DNA from: Bryoerythrophyllum caledonicum
Taxonomy: Eukaryota > Streptophyta > Bryopsida > Pottiales > Pottiaceae
Direction of reading: 5' to 3'
NCBI GenBank assembly: GCA_963971425.1
Contig: OZ020518.1
Coordinates: forward strand, 17,612,990 to 17,676,989
Length of the DNA: 64,000 nt
The notes under the pieces are model-generated. The model was not told where the DNA came from. It ran no database searches and was given only the letters and a program-made list of their open reading frames with translations. The translations under genes were made by a program, and so were the position numbers. Position 1 is the first letter of the stretch. Each line of letters opens with the position of its first letter. Below, piece by piece: positions 20,013 through 31,898 of the stretch.

Positions 20013-23000
20013 TGAAGCAAGTTTCATCAGCATTTAATACTTACACATTCAATGAACTCTCTTCAAAAATAATTGGATGATAAACAACCATTTACAGCAA
20101 TAATCATCCTCAAAATGTCATCCAAGCAGCCACCTTTTGGCTGCTCCGGCGTTTAAGGATTAACGTAGGAAAAAAAATTCCATCTTCGTCACTTCAAACA
20201 ATATAATCTTGGGGTGGCCGAGGCGACGGGGCAACAATTGGAGGTAAATTGGACGACTTCCAATTTATCCACGTCTGGACAAGACGTTTGGGGCCTTGGA
20301 TTTTGGACATATAATGTGAAAACCTCGGTCCGGACGGATGGGACGTTCGGGACGTCCAAGGGCTTGGATTTTGGACGTATGTGACAACCTTGGTTGGGGT
20401 CACCTTTGGTATTATCAACCTCCTCATTAGCTCAACAGTGCAAAATCTCATTAGGTTGTGCCTAAGCCAAACTACCAGCCGCGGTAGCAAATTTTTTGGG
20501 AGTGTCCATCAAGGATGTGACCAAGTCGGTCGCTTCATTCTTGCGAAGCACCCTATCAAGCGCTTCCACCTCGGCAGAAGTCTGTACCAAGGTTGCGTTG
20601 CCGTGATACTAGAAGAGAAGATGTAGACTGATTAGCTCAACCATTTATTTTTTTAGCTTGGAGATAAAAAATTTACCAGCTAGCGTTTTGTGTACACTTC
20701 ACCTGTCTTCGTTGAAAACCGTGCCAACCGAGTATACATGGTACGCGGCGTTACGTGTATTTTCTTTTTCACAATGGAAGTCCTGCATGCGCTGCATTTG
20801 ATCACGCCAAAATTCTCCATATTCCACCTCCAAATGCGCCATGAATTGCACTGGAGGATCGAAGGCTGGCGGATTGCCTACAGCCATCAATGTTGCACGT
20901 GGGGCTAGGGCCAAACGTGACGGGCCGCCATGCCAACCGTTCGCCGACAATGGCAACGCCTATGCCCCTAGAGTCTTCATTGGGGAAACTTTCTTCCATC
21001 TTGGGCTCTTTGGTGGAAGTCGAAAGTAGGGCAATTGCACTCTCGTTGAACGCAATCACCAACTATATACGCTAGCGCCAGTACTCCTCAACCAATTGTA
21101 GCGCTTCCTTATGTGCTGCGATTCACCTCCCATAGGTTTGTAGAACCTTCAGCTCCAAATGTTGGGGCAAGAGCTCGAACGCGTACGAGCCGTTAAACAA
21201 TGGCATCCGTTGGCGCTTCTCCTTCATCCATGTCTAGAACCAAAGCTGCCAATTGGATAAAGGAATATCCCTAGCCTATCCCGAGAACTTGTCTTGTGCG
21301 ATATGACGGTGATCGTCCTCCATGTTGTCAAACGTGCCCACATCCCAAATCCAAAGCCTACAATTGGAATCCAACGTCAAAATAGGCTAAAAAGCCTCGT
21401 TGGTATCCGATCATGGCCCAAAGTCTGCCGTGGAAGTACTCTCCGGGTGGTCTCACGAGAAGGAGCGGTAATATTGACTCATGATACTCACCATAAACAC
21501 AACTGTCTAAGTAAACTATCTACGGGAACTATTCAAAGGTTAAGGATAAGAAGAGGCAATCTACACCAGCAAAATCACCAAACTTTGTGGTGCACTAATC
21601 ATCACCTCCGGCTACCACATGTCCAACCACAACCCCTCACATTGAAAGGCCATGCCGGACATCACCCCGGTTTTTCCCCTAAAGTATCCTACCTCAAACT
21701 TGTACAACAATAAACGGGGCTACCGGAAAACTCCGGCAACAACAGGCTACAGCCCACAACAAGAGGGAGGTACCATAAATGGAATTCAAAAATTGAAAAC
21801 TGGATCTTCTTCCTCAACAACATTAAGGCAGGAAAATGACAAGGGTCAAAGCCACTAACACACGCTTGCATTAGATGGCCCCAAGCCGCAATACTTGCAA
21901 AGCAAAGGAAAACTCTAAAAGTGTTCTTTCAATATCTAAACTAAAAGAAGAGTAGGACAATTGACCTTGATGTTCAAAAACTCAAATCTCCCTAATGCAA
22001 TTGTCACAATGATTGATACAACGCGTCAACAAGCCAATTCAACCCTAAAATTGGATTAAGTGGCAAAATTCCCAACTATAGGCGCTAATTTCACTCACAT
22101 CCGAGTCAAAATGTCCTCAGAAACTACCTCCAAAGTTTAGATATAAATCTTTTTTTATTTTTATTTTTTATAGCCACAAAAAAATGTGGTTTTTCAAAGT
22201 TCTCAAACTCAAATTTTCTTTGCCACACGAGACATGCTACCCTTTGGAGTTCAAAACCGCACTCAGAATAAAAAAATTATAACTTTTGAAGAGTTCGCAT
22301 TAGGAAATTTCAATTCCAGCAACTCTCCTAATTTTAGTTCAAAACCAACGGTTTATGGGGTCCAACGCGCATAAACGGACCTCAGCAATCACGTGCCCTG
22401 GTGGAAATGCACACACGGATGAGACACTATAGATGAAATTGCACAATGGATGAAAAATTGTGGAGTGGATGAAAAAACAATTGCGGTTGAAGTTTTAGAG
22501 TAGCAATTCCAAAAGCATTGCTCCACACTTCAATTCTTCTACCGCTCAAATCTACCTCAAAAAATGTAGCAATTGAACATCGTTCATTACGTTTTTTTTG
22601 TCTATCTACACTCTACGACATCAATCTAAGTACCTACAAATTTTCTTAATCCAACCCCAATTTCAAGAGCTGATGAGAAGAACGTTGAAGGGTCTATGTC
22701 AAGTGAGAATGTAGTATATCACTAAAGTAGCCAAGCGTCTCGCACTCTACAAGGGGGGAATCAATGAGTGCCAGCAAAAAAAGAGAATACGGAGCCGTTA
22801 CTCATAATAAACCATCACTTACAAGCAAGAAACTCACTAATCACTCTCTTAACGCACTCACAAAGCTTGACTTGACAAAGACGTCAAGTCAAGTGCGTAC
22901 GTGCCACTATATGCACACATGCAAAATCCTAACGGATGAAATACATCCATTGGAAAAATGTGATGTGGTGGACATACGTTACAAACAAACGTAGATTAGG

Positions 23001-23039
23001 ACTAATCAATCTACGTTAACACTACGCGATGTAGTGCGG
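20013..23039. other. Degenerate repeat territory, mostly unidentified
   Basis: No intact gene is visible. On the minus strand at about 20700-21240 there are pieces of one protein-like sequence (WMKEKRQRMPLFNGSYAFELL near 21220, FMAHLEVEYGEFWRDQMQRM near 20830), broken by stops; the family is unknown. An imperfect duplication of about 70 bp with GGGC(C)TTGGATTTTGGAC lies at 20291 and 20360. At 22400-22490 there are GGATGAAA repeats like those inside the Helitrons. The rest shows nothing I can support. Confidence 0.45.
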
Positions 23040-23084
23040 TCTTCGACACCACATCCCGTGACAGCGTGGTGTTGACGCAGATGG

Positions 23085-25020
23085 ATGTTGATTGAAAGGA
23101 GTTTGTAATTGGATACGCTAGTTGGTCCAACAACAACGCGGAGGTTCAATACAACTCGTATGAAGGGGAGTATTTGGCCGTCATATGGCAATTGCTCATT
23201 TTTATTGTTACCTTAATAGTAACGAGTTTCTATTAGTTATAGATCATCAACCTTTGAAGTGGTTGATGGAATCTAACAAACTAACAGGGAAACTAGCGCA
23301 GTGGGTCTTAATGTTGATGGAATACAACTTCAAGGTAGTGCACATAGCAAGATTGGTGAACATGGATGCCAACGGCCTTAGCCGCAATTCTATTCCAAAC
23401 CATCCTGATGCTACAGATAGTAGATGGCATGGTGAGGGTGAGGCCAATCAGTTGCCAGGATGGCATTGTTTAGCCTTTCTAAGTGTATTAGCAATGCATC
23501 AGGATATCACTAGGAAAACTACTATGGCCACGGTAGATGAGGATGGAGGTGAAAAATGTGGGTGCGCCAAAGACATCTTTAAAGACACAAACGTGATGCA
23601 ATTTTTGAAGAATGGAGAAGCGATGCCTACTTGGTCCGCTGAAGAGAGAGATTGGGTCTTGCAATGAGCCAAACGGTTCGTGTGAGAAAACACTTACTTT
23701 TTGAGGTTGTGGCTGGATGGTACCAAGAAGGTTGTTCCGGCTCCATCGGAGAGAGTGAAGTTGACCAATGATACACATGAAAACCTTTGGTACTTTGAAG
23801 TGCGGAGGACTTACAACTTCTTACCGATTCACTACTGGTAGCAAGAAATGCAATTACAAGTTCAAGCTTTGATAGCCCAATGCATGGTATGTGATTGTGT
23901 GCGAGCGTCTTTTTAGGCTCCGATGCCACAATGACAGCCATTGCCAATTATAGGCTTGAGATACAAATAGAATTTGGACTTTGCAGGTCTATTGCTAGTG
24001 ACACCTCAACACCACAAGTATGTGTTGGTGATCATTGAATACTTCTCGATAGTGGATAGAGGTGGTCGCCATGCATGTCAAGTTCAGTGAAGGAGCCGCT
24101 TACTCTTTCTTTGATTGTGTTTTGAGTAGCTTTGGAGCTCCAGTGGAAGTGCATATAGACCAAAGACGTGAGTTTTTGGATAAGTTTCAAACGTTGTGTA
24201 AGCAAGTGATGATTGATCATTGCAGTACTTTAAGGCATCACCTCGAAGCGGATGGATTAGCGGAGCCCATAGTACAAATTGTCAAAAGAAGTCTTTGGAA
24301 GTATAGTTTGAAGAAGGGACATCACCAACATTGGGACTTGCAATTACCATGGATAGCCAGCAGCTACCGATTTAGCAAGCAAGCGTCCTTGGTGTCTTTT
24401 TCTCCTTACTTTTTAATGTTTGGAAGGCATTGAATTCTACCGAAGGCCATTGAAGCAGATGTTGACACCGTGTTCGCTAACATGGAGAATCATGACATGT
24501 GCCCGCTCAAATGTATGAGCAATTGGCGGAGTTGTATAAGTGGGTAATGAAGAACCTTGTCATCACTCAACATTGAGATACATTGGGCTGTGGTACAATA
24601 CGGGGAGGAGGCTATCGACGCCAAGTGCGGCGTTTTTACCTCTAGAGACTAGTATGTGTATTTGTAGCAAGCAATGCCCACCACCTTCGATGTGACAGCA
24701 GGACGGATAATCTTGGGAGTTTGTGAGATCAGGGATCCGGTGTATTACTGTTGGAGGATTGTGATGGTAAGTTGTGGAAGGATCACATGTGTAACTGCAC
24801 ACCTTGCCACTTGCTACACATTGACAGGACGGTACACCCCAAACTTTCTCATATTTCTATTGGATTATGGAGTCGTTTGTGTGGTAGTGCCAAATGGGTA
24901 GCCACAATGGTCATTTGTGACCTGTGTTCTACATGGTGACATCCAGAATGCCTAACTCCACCTCTTTTAAGGGTATCAATGAGTCAATGGTTGTGTCCAC
25001 AATGTTTAGCACATTGAAAG
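23085..25020 (+). pseudogene. Ty3/gypsy pol relic (RNase H, integrase, chromatin-reader-like PHD end)
   Basis: An RNase H tail is clear (YEGEYLAV, FLLVIDHQPLKWLMES, LVNMDANGLSRN, about 23160-23390). The integrase core is present in pieces at 24062-24433 (SFFDCVLSSFGAPVEVHID, FSPYFLMFGRH). Then comes the linker TTFDVTAGRIIL (about 24680). The end (about 24880-25010) reads CGSAKW, then CDLCSTW, stop, HPECLTPPL and WLCPQC. This matches the C4HC3 spacing of a PHD finger, with the first cysteine lost and one TGA. Many stops and shifts show it is dead. No flanking LTRs were identified. A second fragment of the same family lies on the minus strand at 38275-38900. Confidence 0.8.
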
Positions 25021-25848
25021 TCTACATAGACAAGGTCTACCTATCAAACTGTGTTAGAGGCAATTAACAATGAGGCTCCTTTGTCTATAAGGTCTTATAA
25101 TGTCTTTTATATAGATTGCGTTGATTTCTTTGGACTTGAAGGGTTTTCATTGTGGCTTGTTCCTCCAATTTACTATAATTGTGTGGTTTGCCGGTGTGAA
25201 AAGGGCTTTAGCACGGGCAAAGGAGCAAGTAAAGGAGTCCTTATAGACCAATTACTTAACTTTGTGGTTTGGATATTTGTTTTTTTTCTCTAGCCTAGGT
25301 TGTTAAGTGATTGATAGTTTCTTTTGTGAACTATTTTTTTTGTTGTTTACGCAAGCAATGATGATCGTTTAGTCACCGTTGCTCCGGGTTTGTCTCTAAT
25401 TGTGTGCTCTCATCTATTGGCACAATGTTATCTTTGCACGATACATTTGTGCACGACAAAGCATCTTGGTGCAAGAATGATTGCAAACAGAAGTTGCAAC
25501 TTTGTACTTGTGGCTATGATGCTGCGAACAGGGCGAAATATGATCCCTTGTTGCACATGACACATTTCCACATCCATGTTCCCACATCATCGTTCCCTTG
25601 TATGTTCCCTTGTCCAATCTCGCAAGCCCCATTCCTATGCCCATTCCCACAGCCTCATTCAAACACTAAACCCTACAATGAGCAATAAACTCCTAAACCC
25701 TAAACTTTGATTTATGAACTCTAAACCCTGAAACCTAGTTGTTTGGGGATTGGGAAGGAGGTGACCCCTATTCAATCCCATCCATCCCGTCTGGAGGCAA
25801 CACGGGGTCATTCCTCCCTGGCTGTGTGATGCAGGGTTGGCCAAGGGT
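25021..25848. other. No supported gene
   Basis: There are short open frames without motifs. Around 25660-25740 are scattered CTAAACCCTA-like telomere-type units, too few and diverged to call an interstitial telomeric repeat. Confidence 0.5.
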
Positions 25849-25852
25849 TTAA

Positions 25853-26205
25853 GGTAAGGCTCCCCATAACCAACAAAAACCCATAGCCAACGCCTATGAA
25901 ATTGGGGTATATCCAACCCTCTTCCATCCCATTACCACCAACTCAGTTCCAAATGGAGGTTTGCTATTAGTCAAGACCCTTACTTTTGGTCGTTGGTTAT
26001 GGGGGGTACCTACTGCTGGCCACCCACTAAACATGGCTGCACAGTTTGAAAATTCATAACTAATTCAGTTTTCATCGAAAAAATATGAAATCACTTGGGT
26101 TGGAATTGTAATTCTATTGGCTATCACTGAAAAATGATAGTATAATTATGTCCTCTCTCCATGTATGCACATTCCTTAACTTGTCGGTTTTAGGGGGGGC
26201 TTACC
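25853..26205. mobile_element. 353-bp MITE with TTAA duplication
   Basis: The element starts GGTAAGGCTCCCCATAACC and ends with the inverse of GGTAAGCCCCCCCTAAAACC. It is flanked on both sides by TTAA (25849-25852 and 26206-26209). TTAA duplications are typical of piggyBac elements, though some Harbinger-like MITEs also use T/A-rich targets. A nested inverted copy of the CCCCATAACCAAC part lies near 25991-26012. There is no coding sequence. Confidence 0.65.
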
Positions 26206-27464
26206 TTAAATGTGACAAAACCAAATGCTTTTATTTTTATCCTTATTCATCTATTTTTATTCAATTATTTGTTTTTGGTGCGGATATACATTGTCTCCGT
26301 CAGGGAAACTTGATCAGCTAAACTTGGGCAAGTGTGAAGAAATTATGACTTGACTAGAATCAAAGACACTTTGGATGTAACAAGATGTAGCAAAGCACAG
26401 CGGATCACATCACAGAGACAAACTCCGGTAGCAAACATGCCCTGGGACATGTAAAGTTCAGGACTTATAGCTGTAATTCCATAATCCTAGTGTACTTAGA
26501 GTTGGGTGCCAACATCTGCACAGCACTGCCTGCAGCAGGCACACAATTTACATGTGAAGATTCAACAGCAAACGTCAACTCAACAATTATGTCTACATGA
26601 CAGATTAATCATATCTTGTGCTAAAGCCCTATATATGATGTGAATATATAATATGGTTAGGTTGTATTGATATACCCTGGCTACCACTAATCAACTTAAA
26701 GTGAGAGTAGGTGCTGGCACAGGTGGTGGATGAGTGTTCCATACCAGATGACTTGAAACTGACTCTCTTGAAAGAAATTAAAGTTAGGGTGAAACAGTTT
26801 GTGTGTAATGGAGATGGTGCCTAATTTTGTGAACCCTGATGTTTACCGAAAGCATTTTAGACATGGCACAGGTGGTTCCTCAACTAAGCATGCCATCATA
26901 ACACGCAACAGACAGATCAACTGCAGCATCCGTCATCCAGAGCTCTAACATGTGCAGTAATTAATTCCATTTTCGTTGTGCTCCCATGTACACAACAGGA
27001 GCACTACACTGTTCACCTTGTAGTCGGGATGCATTATTGATGTGGATCCTCTTCACATCCATGTCAAGTTTGGATTGGGTATCCATTTTCAAGCAAGTAT
27101 GTGCCAGTGAAAGATTGCACATGTAAATTTTCCAATTAGTGTAGAACCTTGAACAACTTTGGTGCCATGCAATAGGCATGAATCATGAATCAGATGTAAT
27201 ACGATGTGACGTTTCCACAAGTACTGTGTTTACCTCTAGAAATCAGTGTACACAGAACCAACACCTTGCTAACCATGACAACCGTTAAAATTCAAACTTT
27301 GCCTAATGCAAATATTTGAATTATGCCAAGTCAAGTTCTCATGTTGACCCTCACAGTGCAAGAAGAGAAAAAACTTGGAGATAGGGCTAGTATCCAGTGC
27401 ACCAGAAGCTAACTACTGTAGCGGATACTGCCCATACGCCTCCTCTCGGAGCTAGACTAGAAGG
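26206..27464. other. Intergenic, no supported gene
   Basis: This is the 3' flank of the GST gene. I see no open frame, repeat or RNA structure worth calling. Confidence 0.6.
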
Positions 27465-28379
27465 CTAGCACAAGGGCTGCGCAGCATCCCAGTTGAGCTG
27501 CAAGCACTTGCGGAACCCCGGGCGTGCGGTGATGCGCGCCGCGTACGCCGCCACGCGAGGCCGCGGCGCCAGCACCTCCGCCCGGTGCAGCATCACCTGC
27601 CACAGGTACGGCGTGTGCATCACGTCCGCAAGCGTGAACTCGTTGCCCGTCAGGTACAGCTGCTGCTCCATGGAGCCCCCTAGATGGGCCTCGTACGCGT
27701 CCAGCACCGTGCACAGCTCGGCCGTGCACGTCGCCAGGAGCGCCTCGTCCCTGGCGCGGCCCGCGGCTGCGGAGACGTAGATCTCCTTCATCAAAAGCTT
27801 CAACGGTGGGTATAGGTTGTGCGCCTCCGACTCCACCCACTGGTTGATCGCCGCCCGCTCCCTCAGCGTCTTGCCCAGGAGCGCGCCCATCTCGTACTTC
27901 TCCGCGATGTACCTGGCTATGGCTCGCGACTCTGGAAGCCAAAGCGTCACATGAGTAGATCTAGAAAAGATGATTGGCTTTGGTATGGGTTGTGACGGTT
28001 TTACCGAAGATGGCGACGTCGCCATCCTCGAAGTATGGGATATGGGCGAAAGGCTGCAGAAACAAGAGGGTCGTGATGAGAGGAATGGAAACCAGGCCTG
28101 ATTTGCTGCAGGAATGAGCTAGCGAGTGGATTCATTACCTGCTTCGCTTTATAGGTAGGGTGCTGATTGTCGTTAGTGAATAAGCTCACCTTCACGAGCT
28201 CCAGCTCTTTCTCAGTGTCCACCTACAAACAAGTGCAAGGTTTTGATGAGTGACTAGAGCAAGAAATCAGTTGATTCCAAGGAGCGTTTAGTGATCCGAC
28301 GTACCTCAGTCTCGAAGAGCGGGAGAATAGCACGCTGCACATTGAAGATGTTCTGCATGCCGTATAACTTCATCACCAT
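27465..28379 (-). CDS. GSTF: Phi-class glutathione S-transferase (four exons)
   Basis: Glutathione S-transferases join glutathione to electrophilic or oxidised substrates in the cytosol. Four minus-strand exons join cleanly: 28379-28305, 28222-28139, 28053-28005 and 27931-27465, with GT-AG introns of 82, 85 and 73 bp. The product is 224 residues, the normal size. The N-terminal thioredoxin-like half shows MKLYGMQNIFNVQRAIL, the glutathione-site stretch HIPYFEDGDVAIFESRAIA and RYIAEKY. The helical C-terminal half has LTGNEFTLADVMHTPYL and a typical end (ARPGFRKCLQL). The expected Ser in the first loop is not obvious: the region reads GMQNIFN. The start at 28379 is the first ATG; a second in-frame ATG two codons later (28373) is equally plausible. 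No disabling change is seen. Confidence 0.93.
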
Positions 28380-29018
28380 GGCTGGTTGCGCTGCCTACCG
28401 ATGGAGCCAAAAAAGAGACACAAGCTCACTGAGGTTCAAGATTCGCAGAACTAATGCATTGCACTTGAGGTTAAGATGAACCATAAGTAGTGTAGCTTGG
28501 GGAGACAGTCGCGAACGGTGGGTAGAATCCTCATTGAGATCGTACAAAATTCTGCCCCTCCTAAATAAAGGGCAAGATGGATGGCAAGTTTGAAAACACA
28601 TTAAAAAGGACGGTGTACGACGGACTCGAGTTTTTGCTCAGAAAGTGCATGGTGAAAGAAAAATGAGTGAGTAATCCTTGACTGCCTCCTCCGTATGCAG
28701 AGTAGGCTAGAGAATCAGCTCAGCAATGACGTATAGCAGCAGATGACCAGTTTTTGTCTGCAATACATGCACGTGATCGGAAGGCCTCCCTAAAACTTCC
28801 TCCGACAGAGTACAGCTGCCCAGTCGAAACAATTGAAATCAAACCATAGTGAAAATATACATATATTCGATTGAATAAACAGAAAAATTCAGAAAGGGCT
28901 TCACACCTTGGACAGAATCCCAGATTTTAGGATGAATATGATCAGTCAAAATTGTGTCAATCTTTGTGTCTCCACTATAATCGGCTCGACAGCATCATTT
29001 GTCCTCTAAACAAAACTC
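28380..29018. other. Intergenic between CCB1 and GST, probable GST promoter side
   Basis: About 640 bp between the CCB1 stop and the GST start, both genes on the minus strand. No clear TATA box or repeat is visible. Confidence 0.5.
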
Positions 29019-31027
29019 TCATTGCTCCAGAATGCCCTTCACGTAAACCATACCCTTCTCCATCAACCCGACTTCTCTGCGCATACGGTCGATCTGCTCA
29101 TCATCTCCCTGCACGGTAACTTCGCTTGAAGATTCATCATCTGCTACTACAATCTTCACCTGAATCTGCTCTGTTCTTGTCGCCTTCCTCCAATAATACG
29201 CTCCACTGCAACCCAGAAAGACCATTCAAGTTAGATAATGTAGCATCAAATACGGTGATTGTCCGGTCCTGGGCAAATGTACCGCCCGCGTGTTTTCTCG
29301 TGCAGCTGAGAATCTCTGGACCCAGTTCAAAATCTGAAAAGGCTTTAGACTACCAACCGTAAATAGAAAACCATTTACTTTGTTTGACAGAAAAAAGGTT
29401 ATCTCAGACGATTGTTTCCATATCATATTGTCTCCAGCAATGTCAATCAAAACAGGAGATGAATGTCCTCTATTCACAATCAGATGATTTTATTTTTCTC
29501 TGACATCAGCTGTTTCACAATTGGTGGAAATTTCAATGGCTAAGCATAAAGATAGAGAGTGTAGAGAAGGGGGTAAAGTGAGGCCATACGCGAGGGGGCT
29601 GAGCAGAGTGATGTAGTATGCGTTTGATCCAATGTCTTGATTGGCAATCGAGAGGACGAGACCAGCACTGCCTAAGCTAACGAACGTGCAGAAAGTCAGA
29701 AAAGCTGCTTGACCTCGGCTGGCAGTCATTACTCCTTCGAACCTGCATTAAACAAGGCATTTCACCTCAAATTGCGTAACAGTGAAACTGATTCAGAGGA
29801 TTCTATCTCTAATCCCTACCGTACATGAACAGACGTCTCTTGAAAAGAAATAATTCACGGTCCACTTATAGCCCTGCCGGTCGTTCGTTTTCTTCCGTAA
29901 ATATTGTTCCGAATCTATTCGTGGGATGCTATTCAAGATGATCAACTATTCTTACAAAGAGGTAGAAACAAGGATGTCTCAAATTTATACCAAAAAGGCT
30001 AGGAACATGTGTCTCTCTTCCTTACATTTTTTGAACGGGAAAGAGCAATTTTCCCGTAGATAAGACCTAAAGATAGGACGGAATTTCGATCGCCCCTCAA
30101 AGATTTCTATCGCAAGAAATCTAGAGAGGGATACACTTACGTGACAACATCGCTTCTGTCCTTCACTTGGAAATTGTTGCGAGTGAAAAAGGAAGTGATC
30201 TCTGCTGCTATTTGCTTCGGTGATTTCCCTCCAGCTGTTGAGCCTGGCACGTTAAAAGTTTTCTTCACAATCTGAACACGAAAGAACAACGTCAGTGACA
30301 ACGCCGTTGTCTCGAAACACCAATTGGGCTACCAATCCACACCATACTGTCTTCTAATGGCACAGCTTCCATAGCCGAATTATCTGCACTCAAGCTAGTG
30401 ATGAAGAAAATAATGCCCTCACAGGATGAAAAGCACTAGCAATATTTCCCACAAGGGCACCCAAGTTTCTCTGCGGTTTGTGATCACTCCAACTGGTTTT
30501 CCTCGGTGATATGAAGGCGTGACCTAACTGAGAGAAGAGCAATTGAATCGAAAAATCGAAGAAGTACGGGAATCTTCGCCCACAAGTTGAAAGAAGAAAC
30601 ATCCACCCACCTTGGATTTCGTGGCCCGCTTGACGAGCGACCACACACCAGGCAACGACAACAGAAAGAGCCCGAGCGTGGTGTTGTAACTCGCTTGGGA
30701 ATACCCCGTCGCATCAGCCAAAATCATGAGCGGTGCAACGCTGTAGAGCGCCGAAGGCACCCCGGCAGCGCTTCTTGAAATTCCAACATCCCTGCTCTCC
30801 GTCTCATCACCAACTCTCTCCTCCGAATTAATCACTGCTCGCACCTCCACTCTCCTCCGCGTCTCGCACTCCAGGCGCGACCCACCACCCACAATCCCCG
30901 AAACTCGAACTCCGCACCGAGAACCCGTGCGCGGTGCGGATTGGCAGAACGACAGCGACGGCAGCGCCGCCGCGCTTCTGCCGCTAGCTACTACCTCCAT
31001 TGCGTTCATAATTCCTACAATCCCCAA
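29019..31027 (-). CDS. CCB1: Cytochrome b6f haem-attachment factor CCB1, chloroplast (four exons)
   Basis: CCB1 is one of the thylakoid CCB factors that attach haem ci to cytochrome b6 during cytochrome b6f assembly. Exons on the minus strand are 31027-30611, 30271-30141, 29742-29590 and 29205-29019. The introns of 339, 398 and 384 bp have standard borders, and the product is 295 residues. The first about 90 residues are Ser/Arg-rich, like a transit peptide. Family hallmarks follow: SQASYNTTLGLFLLSLPGVW (first membrane segment), KSPKQIAAEITSFFTRNNF, FEGVMTASRGQAAFLTFC (second segment), NAYYITLLSPLAGAYYWRKA and the conserved end GDDEQIDRMRREVGLMEKGM. It matches what I recall of Arabidopsis CCB1 along nearly its whole mature length. 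It appears intact. Confidence 0.95.
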
Positions 31028-31898
31028 CTAACAATGCGCTTCTTCTCGCAAATTTCTTTGTGGGTGGTGCCGAATTGTGGTCTGGGATCGATAGAGCGGC
31101 AACGTTTGCAGCGCTCGCTATCTACAAGTCACTGGTGGCCTGTGTCGTCCGATCGCTCCTCGAGCAACCAGGGCCGTCCGATCACGCAATCCGGAGCTCG
31201 GACAGCACGCTGCCACCACCCTCCATTGGTGCGCTGCCATTTCATTCCGTCATTCTTGGCCAACTCATGGACCTTCTCCTCTCTCCAATTGTGTGAAAGT
31301 ATCTCAATAATACGGAGAGTTTCCATGAAATGAAACAGCATTATCCTTTAAACATCGGACAGAGAGTCCACAGGTGAAGACGAGTGAGACATCAATCTCT
31401 AGGTTTGCTGCAGTTTCGAGCTTCCAAGAATCAGCAGAAACTGGAGATCACTACAGAATATGTTCGAGGATCAGACGAGGGATAAACAGTAAAACAATAC
31501 GGAAGCATCGAGAAGTGCAAAGATCTGGTTTGTGACGAATGAGTAGCATCGCTGGGATGATCAGAATTAATGGCAAGATTGCCTCTATCTGCCATATCCC
31601 TCTCTTCATTATGATTCTGCTCATAAACACTTCGATGAGGGATTTTCGAGATTCCAACATGTGACTAATGCACCTCGAAGTTGTGTGATGCTTCTATGGT
31701 GAAGGGACTGCGGTGGATGAATCCCAGGGAGGAGCTGCTTGACGTATAGAGGGAAAACCTAAGCCTGCTGCTGCAGCTCTCAACCCAGCCTCATCCAAAT
31801 GCTGCAGCTGTGTCAACTAAAAAACATCCCCTCCAAATAATGGATGCGACGAACTACACCTTGAACTCACGAGTACCATTCGGAAAAGCGTCATGCAT
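31028..31898. other. Intergenic between the PPR-like gene and CCB1
   Basis: Presumed CCB1 promoter and 3' flank of the PPR-like gene. Only short chance frames are visible, with no repeat. Confidence 0.5.

Noticed and set aside
25660..25740. Interstitial telomeric repeat
   Set aside because: Only a few diverged CTAAACCCTA-like units, without a tandem array.
27493..27780. Plus-strand open frame over the GST last exon
   Set aside because: Antisense shadow of a GC-rich real exon.
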